Source: Coriobacteriaceae bacterium (GTDB taxonomy: Bacteria; Actinomycetota; Coriobacteriia; Coriobacteriales; QAMH01). From it: DNA of 64,000 bases. A program made the position numbers and the translations under genes. Under the pieces are notes generated by a model, which was not told where the DNA came from, did no database searches, and was given only the letters and a program-made list of their open reading frames with translations. The first letter of the stretch is position 1, and each line of letters starts with the position of its first letter. Of this stretch, positions 31,502 to 41,494 are shown one piece after another. Where the stretch lies: positions 1,488,001 to 1,552,000 of the forward strand of contig DAJPGJ010000001.1 in assembly GCA_025992705.1 (NCBI GenBank), written 5' to 3'.

Positions 31502-32179
31502 CTACGATACGCCCTTCTCGATGACGGCGCCGACGGGGCAGGCATGGTGGCAGTTGCCGCACTCGTCGCAACGCTCGCCCAGGATGCGGTAGGGGGTTCC
31601 CGCCACGATGGCCTTGTGCGTGCAGGCGTCCATGCACGCACCGCACTCGATGCACTCATCGGTGATGGTGAAACCGGCGGGCACGAAGGTCGCGCCGCCC
31701 CAGGAAAAGCGCTCGCGCAGGATCTTGTGGTCGCGGTGCACCATGTTGAAGTCGTAGTCGTAGAGCTCGCCCCAGGCGCTGTCCATGACGAGGACCACGG
31801 TCTCGGGATACTTGTTGATGTCATAGGTCGCCACGGCGAACATGGGATTGACGGCGGCCTTGGCGGAAAGCTCCTCGTCGCTCAGAAGGCGCACGTTGCC
31901 GCTCACGCGCATCATGTAGCCGGGCTGGAAGTGCGGCATGTTCTCGTCGTCCCATACCACGGGCGCATCGGTGCGCTCGCCGCACACGGAGAGCTTGCCG
32001 CCCTCGATCATCTGCCGGAAGAACGGCTTGCCCGTCATGGTACGCAGGTAGAGACCCTCGTCGTCATAGGCGAAGAAGTGCGCGATGCGCGAGTCCACTC
32101 CCCCGTTGCCATCGAGCGTCGCGAAGCTGCAACACCCGATCTCGTCGAACTTCTCGTACACGTCCTGGATGCTCAGCAT
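31502..32179 (-). CDS. PPOX-type flavin domain fused to a two-cluster ferredoxin
   Basis: A 225-residue fusion. Residues 1-150 form a split-barrel flavin-binding domain (CCSFATLDGNGGVDSRIAHFFAYDDEGLYLRT, KPFFRQMIEGGKLSVCGE). Residues about 170-220 hold two 4Fe-4S motifs: CIECGACMDACTHKA and CDECGNCHHACPVGA. It could pass electrons from ferredoxin clusters to FMN. GGGGAG precedes the ATG; its first seven bases overlap the ATP-grasp stop, so it closes the MarR-headed operon. Confidence 0.85.
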   Translation of the reverse strand: MLSIQDVYEKFDEIGCCSFATLDGNGGVDSRIAHFFAYDDEGLYLRTMTGKPFFRQMIEGGKLSVCGERTDAPVVWDDENMPHFQPGYMMRVSGNVRLLSDEELSAKAAVNPMFAVATYDINKYPETVVLVMDSAWGELYDYDFNMVHRDHKILRERFSWGGATFVPAGFTITDECIECGACMDACTHKAIVAGTPYRILGERCDECGNCHHACPVGAVIEKGVS

Positions 32180-33106
32180 GGCATCTCCCCTTTCTCCGGT
32201 GAATCGGAACGCATCTGGCAATATCTACGCGCCATTCCCCGTGCATGGGCGCGCATCAGGTCGAAACCGAACAGCTCGGTGCAGTCCTCGGACACGTTAG
32301 AGACACTGTTGGCGTCTATGAAATAGGCGCCGTGCCCGGTTTCTATGACGTCGAAGCTCCCGAAGCCGATGCCGAGCGCGCGGGCCGCACACAGGGCATC
32401 GTCACGCACGTCATCGGAACAATCGGGATAGAGCTCGTAGGTGGAGCCAGCGTGGTAGGAAGACAGGCCGCCTTCGCCGATGCTGCGCTTGGCGATGAGC
32501 GGCAGCGCGTCGTCCACCACCTCGATGCGGGTCACGTATCCGTACTCGGGCTCGACGTACTCCTGCACCACGAAGGGCATGGCAGGCGCCTGCGCGATAA
32601 AGCGACGAGCCTCATCGGCATCGCGAGCGAGCAGCGTATGCGTACTGCGGCCGCCGCAATCGGGCTTGATGATGCAGGGATACGCGAAAGCCGAGGCGTC
32701 GAGCTCTTCCGGCATGCCAAAGGCGATGATTGCCGGCGTCAGTAGGCCGGCTTCCGCGAGCGCACGTGTACTCGCCACCTTGCCTAATCTCGTAGCGATG
32801 CGCGCGCGGCTCGTTGATCATGACGATGCCACGGGCTTGCGCTTCGTTCACGAGCCGCTCCATGTGCGCGAGGGCGGCGTCGTGTCCGCGGAAGCGCGCG
32901 CTGGCGAACACGCGGCTCACGAGCATGCCGCAGGCAAGGGCCCGCTCCACGCAATCCCCGTGCGTCATGTCAATCATCGTGACCGTCGGCACATCATCGC
33001 CGCACATCTCGGCAAGTGCCGTGGCGAGCTCGGCCGCCAGCTTGTGGTCCGACCACTCGTCGGACTCGTAGAGCACGCCGATGCCCGAAAGCCGATCAGT
33101 GCGCAT
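32173..33106 (-). pseudogene. ATP-grasp ligase (RimK/D-Ala ligase-like), frameshifted
   Basis: Two adjacent frames together encode one ATP-grasp protein. The N-terminal part runs from MRTDRLSGIGVLYESDEWSD to HRYEIR. The C-terminal part runs from GKVASTRALAEAGLLTP through FAYPCIIKPDCGGRSTH (ATP lysine), VVQEYVEPEYGYVTRIEVV and YFIDANSVSN (metal site). The break is near 32783-32790, where one base too many (or two too few) separates the frames. It is either a real mutation or a sequencing error. Such enzymes join a carboxylate to an amine. The start overlaps the permease stop by 11 bp; the end overlaps the next gene. Confidence 0.75.
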
Positions 33107-33884
33107 AGTCGAGCCTCTTCTCAAAGTGGCGGCTCACCAGCATGACCGGCAGGGTCAGGCAGAGGTAGAGCGCCCCCAGGAGCAGGAAGCACCCGAAGAA
33201 GTTGTAGTTGGTCGCGCTGATCTCGCGCATGGTCTGGGTCAACTCGATGACGGCGATGACCGAGAGCAGCGACGAGTCCTTGATGATGGAAGCGAACTGA
33301 CCGGTCAGCGCCGGAAGCGTGCGGGTCACCATCTGGGGCAGCGCCACCGATACGGCAGTCTGCACGCGGGTGAGCCCCAGGGCGCGTGCCGCCTCGAGCG
33401 GCCCGCGGTCGAGCGACTCGTAGCCCGCGCGCACGATCTCCGCGATGTAGGCACCGGCGAAGACCGACAGGATGATGATGCCGGCAACCACGCGATTCTC
33501 CACGCCCCAGGCCGTCCCGATGATGTAGTAGAACAGGTAGATCTGGGCGATGAGCGGCGTGCCGCGGATGATCTTGACGTAGAGGTCGCACAGGTAGCGG
33601 ATGGGCAGGATGCGCGAGTTCTTGCCGAGGGCGACCGGCACGCCGATGAGCATGCTGCCTATGAGGCTCGCGACCGACAGCCACACCGTGAGCATGAAGC
33701 CGTCGAAGATGCGCAGCCGGTACTGGCCCACGAAGTCGAAGTTCAGCGTGATGCCAACGGCGCCGAGCGAACAACCCACGACGAGGATGACCGCCACGCA
33801 CACGAGCAGGTAATTGACGGCCTTCTTCAGCGGGGCGACCGCCTCGCCCGCAGGCGCTACGAACAGGCTACACAACACGGACAC
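33096..33884 (-). CDS. Polar amino acid-type ABC transporter permease
   Basis: A 262-residue permease of the HisM/GlnP class with about five to six helices. The signature is EAARALGLTRVQTAVSVALPQMVTRTLPALTGQFASIIKDSSLLSVIAV, preceded by KIIRGTPLIAQIYLFYYIIG. The start is GTG with GGGGAG nine bases before it. The binding protein is encoded just upstream. No ATPase gene is present in the operon. Confidence 0.88.
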   Translation of the reverse strand: MSVLCSLFVAPAGEAVAPLKKAVNYLLVCVAVILVVGCSLGAVGITLNFDFVGQYRLRIFDGFMLTVWLSVASLIGSMLIGVPVALGKNSRILPIRYLCDLYVKIIRGTPLIAQIYLFYYIIGTAWGVENRVVAGIIILSVFAGAYIAEIVRAGYESLDRGPLEAARALGLTRVQTAVSVALPQMVTRTLPALTGQFASIIKDSSLLSVIAVIELTQTMREISATNYNFFGCFLLLGALYLCLTLPVMLVSRHFEKRLDYAH

Positions 33885-33897
33885 GACCGCACTCCCC

Positions 33898-34735
33898 TCA
33901 CTCGAAGTCGAAGAACCACTTGAACCCGTGCTCGTCGAAGGCGCGCTTCTCGTCGGCGAGGTACTTCTCGGTCAGGCGGTCGAACTCGCCATCGGTCTTG
34001 GATGCGGCGATGAACTCGTTGAGCTGGTCGAGCAGCTCGGTATCGCCCTTCTTCACCGCGATGCCCCACGACTCGGCCTGCTGGAAGGGGATGAATATCG
34101 CCTCGGTGGTATCCGGATTGGCGACGTTGTTGCGGTAGATGGTCAGCTGGTCGTAGAGAAAGCCATCGGCCTTGCCCTGGACGACCTCGGTGACGCAGGC
34201 GCTCTCGTCGGCCAGGCGGACGATCTGGGCTTCGGGCAGGTTCTTGGTGGCATACACGTCACCGGTCGAGCCCGTCTTGACGGCGACCTTCTTGTCGGGC
34301 TGGTTGAGGTCGTCGATGCTGGCCACGCCCGAATTGGCGTTGGCGAGGATGGCGAGCTGCGCCATGGCGTAGGGATCGGAGAAGTCGACGGCCTCCTTGC
34401 GCTCCTCGGTGATGGTCATGGAGCTGATGACGCAGTCGGCCTTGTCGGTCTGCAGCGATGGGATGAGGCCCGTCCCAGGCCGTATTCTCGATTACGAGGT
34501 CGTAGCCATAACGATCCGCGAAGTCCCGCATGAAGTCCACGGCCAGACCGGCGGGTTGCCCCGCATCGTCCTTGGTCTCGAACGGCGGGTAGGCGAGCTC
34601 CATCGCCACCGTGAGGACGGGCTTGCCATCTTGCGATTGCGTGCCGCCGCCTTGCGATCCGCAGCCCACGAGGCCGAGCACGCCAAGCGCCAGGACAGCC
34701 GTCAGGGCAAATGCCAGGGTCAGTCTCTTTCTCAT
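33898..34735 (-). pseudogene. Amino acid-type ABC substrate-binding lipoprotein, frameshifted
   Basis: Two frames make one SBP_bac_3-type protein. The first has the lipoprotein signal (LALGVLGLVGC), then LTVAMELAYPPFETKDDAGQPAGLAVDFM, and runs to NTAWDG. The second continues from about IPSLQTDKADC through SSMTITEERKEAVDFSDPYA to the end FKWFFDFE. A single extra G in the GGG run at about 34469-34471 separates them; removing it restores the family consensus. It may be a sequencing error. The ATG overlaps the marR stop by four bases. Confidence 0.82.
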
Positions 34736-35244
34736 GATTTGTCTCCATTCCCTTTTCCGTGGGTATCAAGCGCTTCCTCGAAGTTTCTCCTCATGGTCTC
34801 GAGCGTGTCGCGGGTAACGTCGAATCTTTGCGGCGTCACCCTGTCCATCTGCACGGAGACAAGCTCCGCGGAAATCCCGTCGAATATGCCCCTGAGCTCC
34901 TTGCCTTCATCGGTCAAGGTCACGTAGGTTATGCGACGGTCACTCCCATGCTTGTCCGTCTGCACGTAACCGGCGTTCGCAAGTTTCTTGACGAGGCTGG
35001 TGACCGTGGAGGGTTCCCGGCCGATGGCGCGCGCGAGCTCATGCATGGTCACGGACTCGTGGGCGAACAGATGCATGAGGATGTCACCGTGGGATGGCAC
35101 GAGGGTGTCGAGACCCTCCTCGCGTAAACGTGCCGCCAGAAACCTGTTGGCCGCGGCCAGGGTGCGCGAAAGCGTGCTCACGAAATTCGACGCCCCAACA
35201 GGGCATGTCTGCTCCTTGTCGCGATTCTCAACACCCGCCATCAT
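34732..35244 (-). CDS. MarR-family transcriptional regulator
   Basis: A 170-residue winged-helix dimeric regulator: HESVTMHELARAIGREPSTVTSLVKKLANAGYVQTDKHGSDRRITYVTLTDEG (residues about 62-114) is the MarR DNA-binding core, with the D-x-R wing. It is the first gene of the operon for the transporter, ATP-grasp and PPOX-ferredoxin proteins. A perfect 20-bp palindrome lies 34 bp upstream. MarR repressors usually bind their own promoter and release on a small aromatic ligand. Confidence 0.9.
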   Translation of the reverse strand: MMAGVENRDKEQTCPVGASNFVSTLSRTLAAANRFLAARLREEGLDTLVPSHGDILMHLFAHESVTMHELARAIGREPSTVTSLVKKLANAGYVQTDKHGSDRRITYVTLTDEGKELRGIFDGISAELVSVQMDRVTPQRFDVTRDTLETMRRNFEEALDTHGKGNGDKS

Positions 35245-35277
35245 GCGTCCCCGATTCTCGATGTCGTTTCGGGAATA

Positions 35278-35297
35278 ATACTTCGATATCGAAGTAT
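35278..35297. promoter_or_regulatory. 20-bp perfect palindrome, probable MarR operator
   Basis: ATACTTCGATATCGAAGTAT is fully self-complementary. It lies 34 bp before the marR start, where the promoter should be. The size and symmetry suit a MarR dimer. Confidence 0.7.
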
Positions 35298-35329
35298 CGT
35301 CAACACGTCAGGCTACAGCATGCCATGCC

Positions 35330-35368
35330 GAACCAGACAATTGCCGCCGGGGCACTTTTGTCTGGTTC
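35330..35368. repeat. Hairpin element with GAACCAGACAA arms
   Basis: Eleven-base arms (GAACCAGACAA and its complement) around a loop containing TTGCCGCCGGGGCAC. The loop sequence is shared with the element at 37665 and with the end of the isochorismatase gene. It directly follows the CmpB-family stop codon and may act as its terminator. Confidence 0.65.
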
Positions 35369-36886
35369 CTATGCCGGGAAGTTCACGACGTACAGGCAGA
35401 GCACGAGCGCGTAGAACACCACGACCGCAACGAAGATCGCCTTGCGCATATCCTCGGGCAACTTGAGGTACTGCCGTTGCAGCACGGGAAACACGACCCA
35501 CGTGACCAGTGTTGCCACCGCACCGAAGGCAAGCGTGTTCTGGAGACAGATCTGTCCCATGAAGTTGAAGGGCATGTCCGAGTAGTCCCAGAGCGGATAG
35601 ATGCCATTGGCATCCGGCATGTTCTGCGTGAATCCCAGGATGAGCTCGAGCGTGGCGCAAACCGCGGTGTTGATCAGGAAGCTCAGAAGCAGTGGGGAGA
35701 ACCTGCCGTGCAGTGCTTCTTGCAACTTGGTCTTTATGGGGAAGAGCAGCAGAGCACACGCCACCATGCCGATACCGTAAATGGGGAACGGACTGAGATA
35801 GTCGCGCCAGATTCCCGAGGTGGGATCGTACGTGCCAGCCACGAGGCCCCATTTGATGAGGGTGCAGAAACCCGCTTCCATCCAATGCCCCACGATGCTG
35901 AAAAGGCAGAAGTAGATGATCATGGAACGCCAGAAGTTCCACGTGGTTGGTTTCCACAGGTCCCAAGCACGTGCGACGAGCTCCTTTTGGCGCTCGATTG
36001 TGAACTCGTTGACGAGGACTTCCCTGGGCTTTCTCGCGAAGAAGAAGTAGAGGAAGACGACGATGTCGAACCAGCAGCTGGTCAGCCTTTCGGTAACCCC
36101 AATCGTCCCCATCGCGATGCTGATGATCGTTCCAACGACGATATCGAACACCGCGAATCCGCAAATCCAGAATCGCGCCGCCTTCGAACGCTGCCAGATA
36201 AGCCAGAAGGCGACGCCATGGAACACGAGCGTGGCAAACGAGAGGATATCGGCAGGCGACAGCTCATAGCGTCCGGAAATGAGGAAGGTGCACAGCCCCA
36301 GCGAGGCCAGGATGTTCACGGCGAAGATGACCTGGAAGACGGCGATGAAGCCAAGGGGTGGCTTGCCATCGGGTTTGACGTGCTCCTCGAGCGCACCCGA
36401 TTTCCATGCCCTGTGCACCGTGATGGCGCAGTACAGCGACAGCGATTCCACGAATGCCGGTATGAGCATGGATACGGCGCTTTCAACGCCAAGCGCGTCG
36501 TTTGTGGCCGCCGTGTATATGGCGTTTACGATGCTGAATGCCAGGACAATCGAGTTCAGGACGATGAATGCACGCAGACGACCGGGGCGCTTCGACCCGC
36601 GGAAGCCCAGAATGCCCACGATCAAGTTGAACGCGCCATCAACCAGGAAAACGACGGCAAGGCCTATCGCGATGATGCCGAGCGCCGCCGGTGTGGAGGA
36701 TTCCGTGACGATCTCATCGCCATCCATCAACGTGAGGTCTGCGTCAATCGAGACGATCGAGCCAACGCCGTCGGACGTCAAGAGCAAGCCACCCGCTCCG
36801 AAAAGCAGGCCAGCGGCCAACTCGACGTCCGCGATGACTATCAACACGAGCGTCAGGATGCGCAAAATCTTCTGATGAACCGTCAT
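35369..36886 (-). CDS. CmpB-family (putative ABC transporter type IV) membrane protein, large
   Basis: A 505-residue integral membrane protein. The N-terminal half has about eight hydrophobic segments and no recognised domain. The C-terminal 200 residues (from TTWNFWRSMIIYFCLFSIVGHWMEAGFCTL) match the CmpB membrane domain and are closely similar to the whole 199-residue neighbour protein (GHWLEIAYCSF, YPLWDNSELPLNILGQ versus YPLWDYSDMPFNFMGQ). AGGGGA precedes the ATG at 36886. The function of the family is not established. Confidence 0.75.
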   Translation of the reverse strand: MTVHQKILRILTLVLIVIADVELAAGLLFGAGGLLLTSDGVGSIVSIDADLTLMDGDEIVTESSTPAALGIIAIGLAVVFLVDGAFNLIVGILGFRGSKRPGRLRAFIVLNSIVLAFSIVNAIYTAATNDALGVESAVSMLIPAFVESLSLYCAITVHRAWKSGALEEHVKPDGKPPLGFIAVFQVIFAVNILASLGLCTFLISGRYELSPADILSFATLVFHGVAFWLIWQRSKAARFWICGFAVFDIVVGTIISIAMGTIGVTERLTSCWFDIVVFLYFFFARKPREVLVNEFTIERQKELVARAWDLWKPTTWNFWRSMIIYFCLFSIVGHWMEAGFCTLIKWGLVAGTYDPTSGIWRDYLSPFPIYGIGMVACALLLFPIKTKLQEALHGRFSPLLLSFLINTAVCATLELILGFTQNMPDANGIYPLWDYSDMPFNFMGQICLQNTLAFGAVATLVTWVVFPVLQRQYLKLPEDMRKAIFVAVVVFYALVLCLYVVNFPA

Positions 36887-36998
36887 GGTCTCCCCTTCTA
36901 TGCCGGTAAAAGAGATGAAAGGCAATGGGCGCATCATAGCATAGCCATCACAAGACGCCTTTCTGCGCATCTGCCAGGAGCATCGCGTAAGGCAAAAA

Positions 36999-37598
36999 CT
37001 AGAACTTCACGATGCAGAGAACGATAAAGCCCACCGTGACGAAGGCAAAGAGGACGGTGGCAATCGAGGAGGGCAGCGACCTCATCGCCTTGTCGCACAG
37101 CGGGTAGAACACCCAGGTGTAGAGCATGGCGACAATGCCAAGGACGATATCGTTCACGAGCCACGCCTGCCCCAAGATGTTCAAGGGTAGCTCCGAGTTG
37201 TCCCATAGGGGGTAATTGCCAAAGGCATCCGGCTGGTTGAGCATCAGTCCCATGCCAAGCTCCATCACCATGCAGACGCCCACCGTGATCACGTAGAAGG
37301 CGATGCAGGCCGTCCACATCTTCCTACAACGTTCCAGGAGCATGATCTTGAGCGGGACAAGAACGAGGGTGCACACGACGGTTCCCACACCGTAGACGAT
37401 GAAGGGATAGAACGGGTCATCCCACACCAGAGAATCCTCGTCCACGATGCCGAAGATGTCCATGAACGAGCAATACGCGATCTCGAGCCAGTGACCAACG
37501 ACGCTGAACACGCAGAAGAAAATGACAAGATTACGCCAGAAAGATAGCGTACTGGGCGCGAAACCTTCGTACTCATCGCTTTTGGCAATCAGGGACAA
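36999..37598 (-). CDS. CmpB-family membrane protein, single domain
   Basis: A 199-residue protein of about six helices, paralogous to the C-terminal domain of the downstream 505-residue protein (WRNLVIFFCVFSVVGHWLEIAYCSF, YPFIVYGVG, MELGMGLMLNQPDAFGNYPLWDN). The start is probably TTG at 37598, with a GGGAG site 12 bases upstream; no ATG in frame fits better. The two genes probably arose by duplication and are co-transcribed. Confidence 0.7.
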   Translation of the reverse strand: MSLIAKSDEYEGFAPSTLSFWRNLVIFFCVFSVVGHWLEIAYCSFMDIFGIVDEDSLVWDDPFYPFIVYGVGTVVCTLVLVPLKIMLLERCRKMWTACIAFYVITVGVCMVMELGMGLMLNQPDAFGNYPLWDNSELPLNILGQAWLVNDIVLGIVAMLYTWVFYPLCDKAMRSLPSSIATVLFAFVTVGFIVLCIVKF

Positions 37599-37664
37599 AC
37601 CGTCTCATCTCCCGCCCTCGGCATACCGGCAGGCTCATAGTATAGCGAGCGCCCTCGCGATTGC

Positions 37665-37699
37665 ATGAGACAGTTGCCGCCGGGCTGGATTTGTCTCAT
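37665..37699. repeat. Hairpin element with ATGAGACA arms
   Basis: ATGAGACA and TGTCTCAT arms flank a loop starting GTTGCCGCCGGG. It combines the arm sequence of the pdxR elements with the loop sequence of the element at 35330. It lies in the 220-bp gap between the CmpB and LytTR genes, which otherwise shows only promoter-like AT-richer DNA. Confidence 0.65.
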
Positions 37700-37818
37700 T
37701 GCGGCGGCAATCCTGCATGCTATCCCGTGCATTTCGGTGGCATCCCCGTGCATCTCACTCGAACGAGCCCCTCCCCTCGCAGCTTGCGCCCTATACTCAC
37801 GACAGGAAAGGAAGAGGC

Positions 37819-38256
37819 ATGAAAATCGAGATAGAGACCGACGAATCCCTGCACGAACCGGAAATCCTCCTGCGTTGCGCCGTCGTGGACGAACGCGTTG
37901 CCTCCATCATCGCCAGTCTGCGCATGCATGACCGCAAGATGACGGGCAAGAGCGATGGCGAGATGCGCGTTGTCTCCGCAGGCGAGATCCTCTACGCGGA
38001 GTCAATCGACGGCCGCAGCTTCGCCTACACGGGCGATGCGGTCCTGGAGATGCCGCTTCGCCTCTGCGAGCTGGAAGAGCGCCTGGCGGACGCCGGCTTC
38101 GTCAAGGTTGCCCGGAACTGTCTCGTCAACCTGTGCCGTGTCGCGGGACTACGTCCCTACGTCGGCGGCAGGTTACTCGCACGCCTGGACAACGACGAGG
38201 AAATCGTGATCTCGCGCAAATACGCGGGCGAAATAAGGAAGCAACTGGACGCATAG
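37819..38256 (+). CDS. LytTR-domain DNA-binding regulator
   Basis: A 145-residue protein. The C-terminal two thirds are a LytTR domain (EILYAESIDGRSFAYTGDAVLEMPLRLCELEERLADAGFVKVARNCLVNL, then ISRKYAGEIRKQL). There is no receiver domain. Short LytTR proteins paired with a DUF3021 membrane protein are a recurrent regulatory couple in Gram-positives. GGAAGAGG lies just before the ATG at 37819. A DUF3021 gene follows by 12 bp. Confidence 0.88.
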   Translation: MKIEIETDESLHEPEILLRCAVVDERVASIIASLRMHDRKMTGKSDGEMRVVSAGEILYAESIDGRSFAYTGDAVLEMPLRLCELEERLADAGFVKVARNCLVNLCRVAGLRPYVGGRLLARLDNDEEIVISRKYAGEIRKQLDA

Positions 38257-38268
38257 GAGGAGATGACA

Positions 38269-38736
38269 ATGGATCACAAGATCATTGACACCGAGAGAAA
38301 GGGACCCGGCGAGGTCCTCAAGATGCTGGGAATCAACTTCTGCATAGCGTTTACCATCTTCATGCTGTTCACCATGGTCTTCGGCATGATATACGCTGAC
38401 GAGGAGGCAAAGGCGGGCATCATGTACTGCTGGGGCATCGTGGGCGCCATGCTCCTCGCCGTGGCCATGCAGCTTGTCTTCTTCACGCCGCTCGTCATAC
38501 GCAGGCTCGGCTATGCCGCTCGCGTCGCCCTATTTGGCGTGGGCTTCTATGCCATCCTCACGCCATTTGCCGCGTTCTTTGGCTGGTTCCCGGCCGACAT
38601 ACCGGGCGCGTGGATTACCTGGACCGTCATCTACGTCGTGATTCTGACGCTTCTCACCGCGCTCTTCACGATGATCTACCGACGTGAGGCCAAGGCGCTC
38701 AACGAGAAGCTGGAGAGGTACAAGGCCGGACGCTAG
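38269..38736 (+). CDS. DUF3021 membrane protein
   Basis: A 155-residue protein with four predicted helices (about residues 21-41, 50-72, 84-104, 116-138) and short charged ends, as in DUF3021. It probably anchors or inhibits the LytTR regulator encoded upstream. AGGAGG eight bases before the ATG at 38269 favours this start over the ATG at 38263. Confidence 0.8.
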   Translation: MDHKIIDTERKGPGEVLKMLGINFCIAFTIFMLFTMVFGMIYADEEAKAGIMYCWGIVGAMLLAVAMQLVFFTPLVIRRLGYAARVALFGVGFYAILTPFAAFFGWFPADIPGAWITWTVIYVVILTLLTALFTMIYRREAKALNEKLERYKAGR

Positions 38737-38786
38737 GTCCGAAGCTGCCCAGAATCGCGCGTGCGTGACCCGATTCGCAAGCACAC

Positions 38787-38810
38787 TGCCAAGGTTGATG
38801 GTCAGTGACC
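38787..38810 (+). repeat. Single TGCCAAGG...TGACC repeat
   Basis: TGCCAAGGTTGATGGTCAGT followed by GACC; same family as the cluster at 21952-22113. A partial inverted copy (CCTTGGCA) starts at 38816. It lies between the convergent DUF3021 and ABC exporter genes. Confidence 0.65.
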
Positions 38811-38860
38811 GTGCACCTTGGCATTCGATGGTCAGGAACATGGGGTTCTTGGCACACCGT

Positions 38861-40654
<1,794 letters not shown>

Positions 40655-40702
40655 CGGTTCCTCTTTCAGTATCCTTGGTGATTGCATGCAACCGAAAGTG
40701 TA

Positions 40703-40972
40703 TCAGCGCGTCTCGGTCACGTACGCCCTCGTGCTCCTCGGAAATTCGCGTTTGAACGCGTCTTTCACCAGGCGCTTGCCCTTTGCCCCCGCATCCACCG
40801 GAACGCACACGGTCTCGAAGCCTTCCTCAACCAGAACCCATCCGTCCTCTTCGCGCCTCAGGGTCACGGAACGGTCTTTCTTGAAGGTGCTCAAAGTGAT
40901 GGATTGCAGACCCTTGTCCGCCGTTGCGTTGAACAGCTTTGCCTGCGCCTGCTTTATGGGCATGAGCTTCAT
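40703..40972 (-). CDS. Small protein, possible antitoxin of the upstream RelE-like gene
   Basis: An 89-residue protein (MKLMPIKQAQAKLFNATADKG...) with no helix-turn-helix or ribbon-helix-helix that I can recognise. It has a basic C-terminus (KGKRLVKDAFKREFPRSTR). Its ATG overlaps the stop of the upstream gene by four bases, so the two are coupled. Gene order toxin first, partner second would be as in higBA. The antitoxin role is inference from context only. Confidence 0.55.
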   Translation of the reverse strand: MKLMPIKQAQAKLFNATADKGLQSITLSTFKKDRSVTLRREEDGWVLVEEGFETVCVPVDAGAKGKRLVKDAFKREFPRSTRAYVTETR

Positions 40973-41304
40973 GACGACCTCCTTGCAAGAAAGCGGTCCA
41001 ACTCGGCTGTGAAGGCTCGCTTTTGCAGCGTACGTGATATGTAGATGACCGTGGCCGTTTCGCCCTGCATGACAAAAGCCACGCGAACGGGTCCAAAAGT
41101 GCCGGCGTTCACCCGGCATTCCCGAACAGCGTTGCCCTCGAAGCGCGACGTAGTGGCGAACTTCGATTTGAACAGGCCGTGGTCGAGCTGAGTCATGACA
41201 GTGCGAACGATGTACTCCTCGAGCTGCGGCTGCTTTCGCAACATGGCGGCGCACCCCTGCTTGTCGAAGATCACCCTCCCCGCTCGCGTTTCCATGTCGT
41301 CCAT
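40969..41304 (-). CDS. RelE/HigB-like toxin candidate
   Basis: A 111-residue basic protein. The C-terminal half (RECRVNAGTFGPVRVAFVMQ, VIYISRTLQKRAF) has the E-x-R...G-x-x-R-V-x-F-V...K pattern of RelE-superfamily mRNA interferases. The match is weak and made by eye. AGAAGG stands six bases before the ATG. It is coupled to an 89-residue partner. It could also be a host-inhibition-like protein of another family. Confidence 0.5.
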   Translation of the reverse strand: MDDMETRAGRVIFDKQGCAAMLRKQPQLEEYIVRTVMTQLDHGLFKSKFATTSRFEGNAVRECRVNAGTFGPVRVAFVMQGETATVIYISRTLQKRAFTAELDRFLARRSS

Positions 41305-41494
41305 GATGACCTTCTGCCATAGCTTATGGATACATTGCCCTCATTATATGCGAGGAAAAAGAATGTCGGCAAAGCAATGATGCATGCTATAGACTGTTCG
41401 AAAGAAGAACGACTCGAGAGACCGGGCCGCGACCCTGCCCTGCACCCGTTCCGTGGATGCATAGAGCAGGTCCAAGACGAAAAGGATGAAGACC

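Noticed and set aside
35477..37027. 516-codon plus-strand open frame over the CmpB genes
   Set aside because: Composition rich in E, R, D, Q with no hydrophobic core; the minus-strand membrane proteins explain the sequence.
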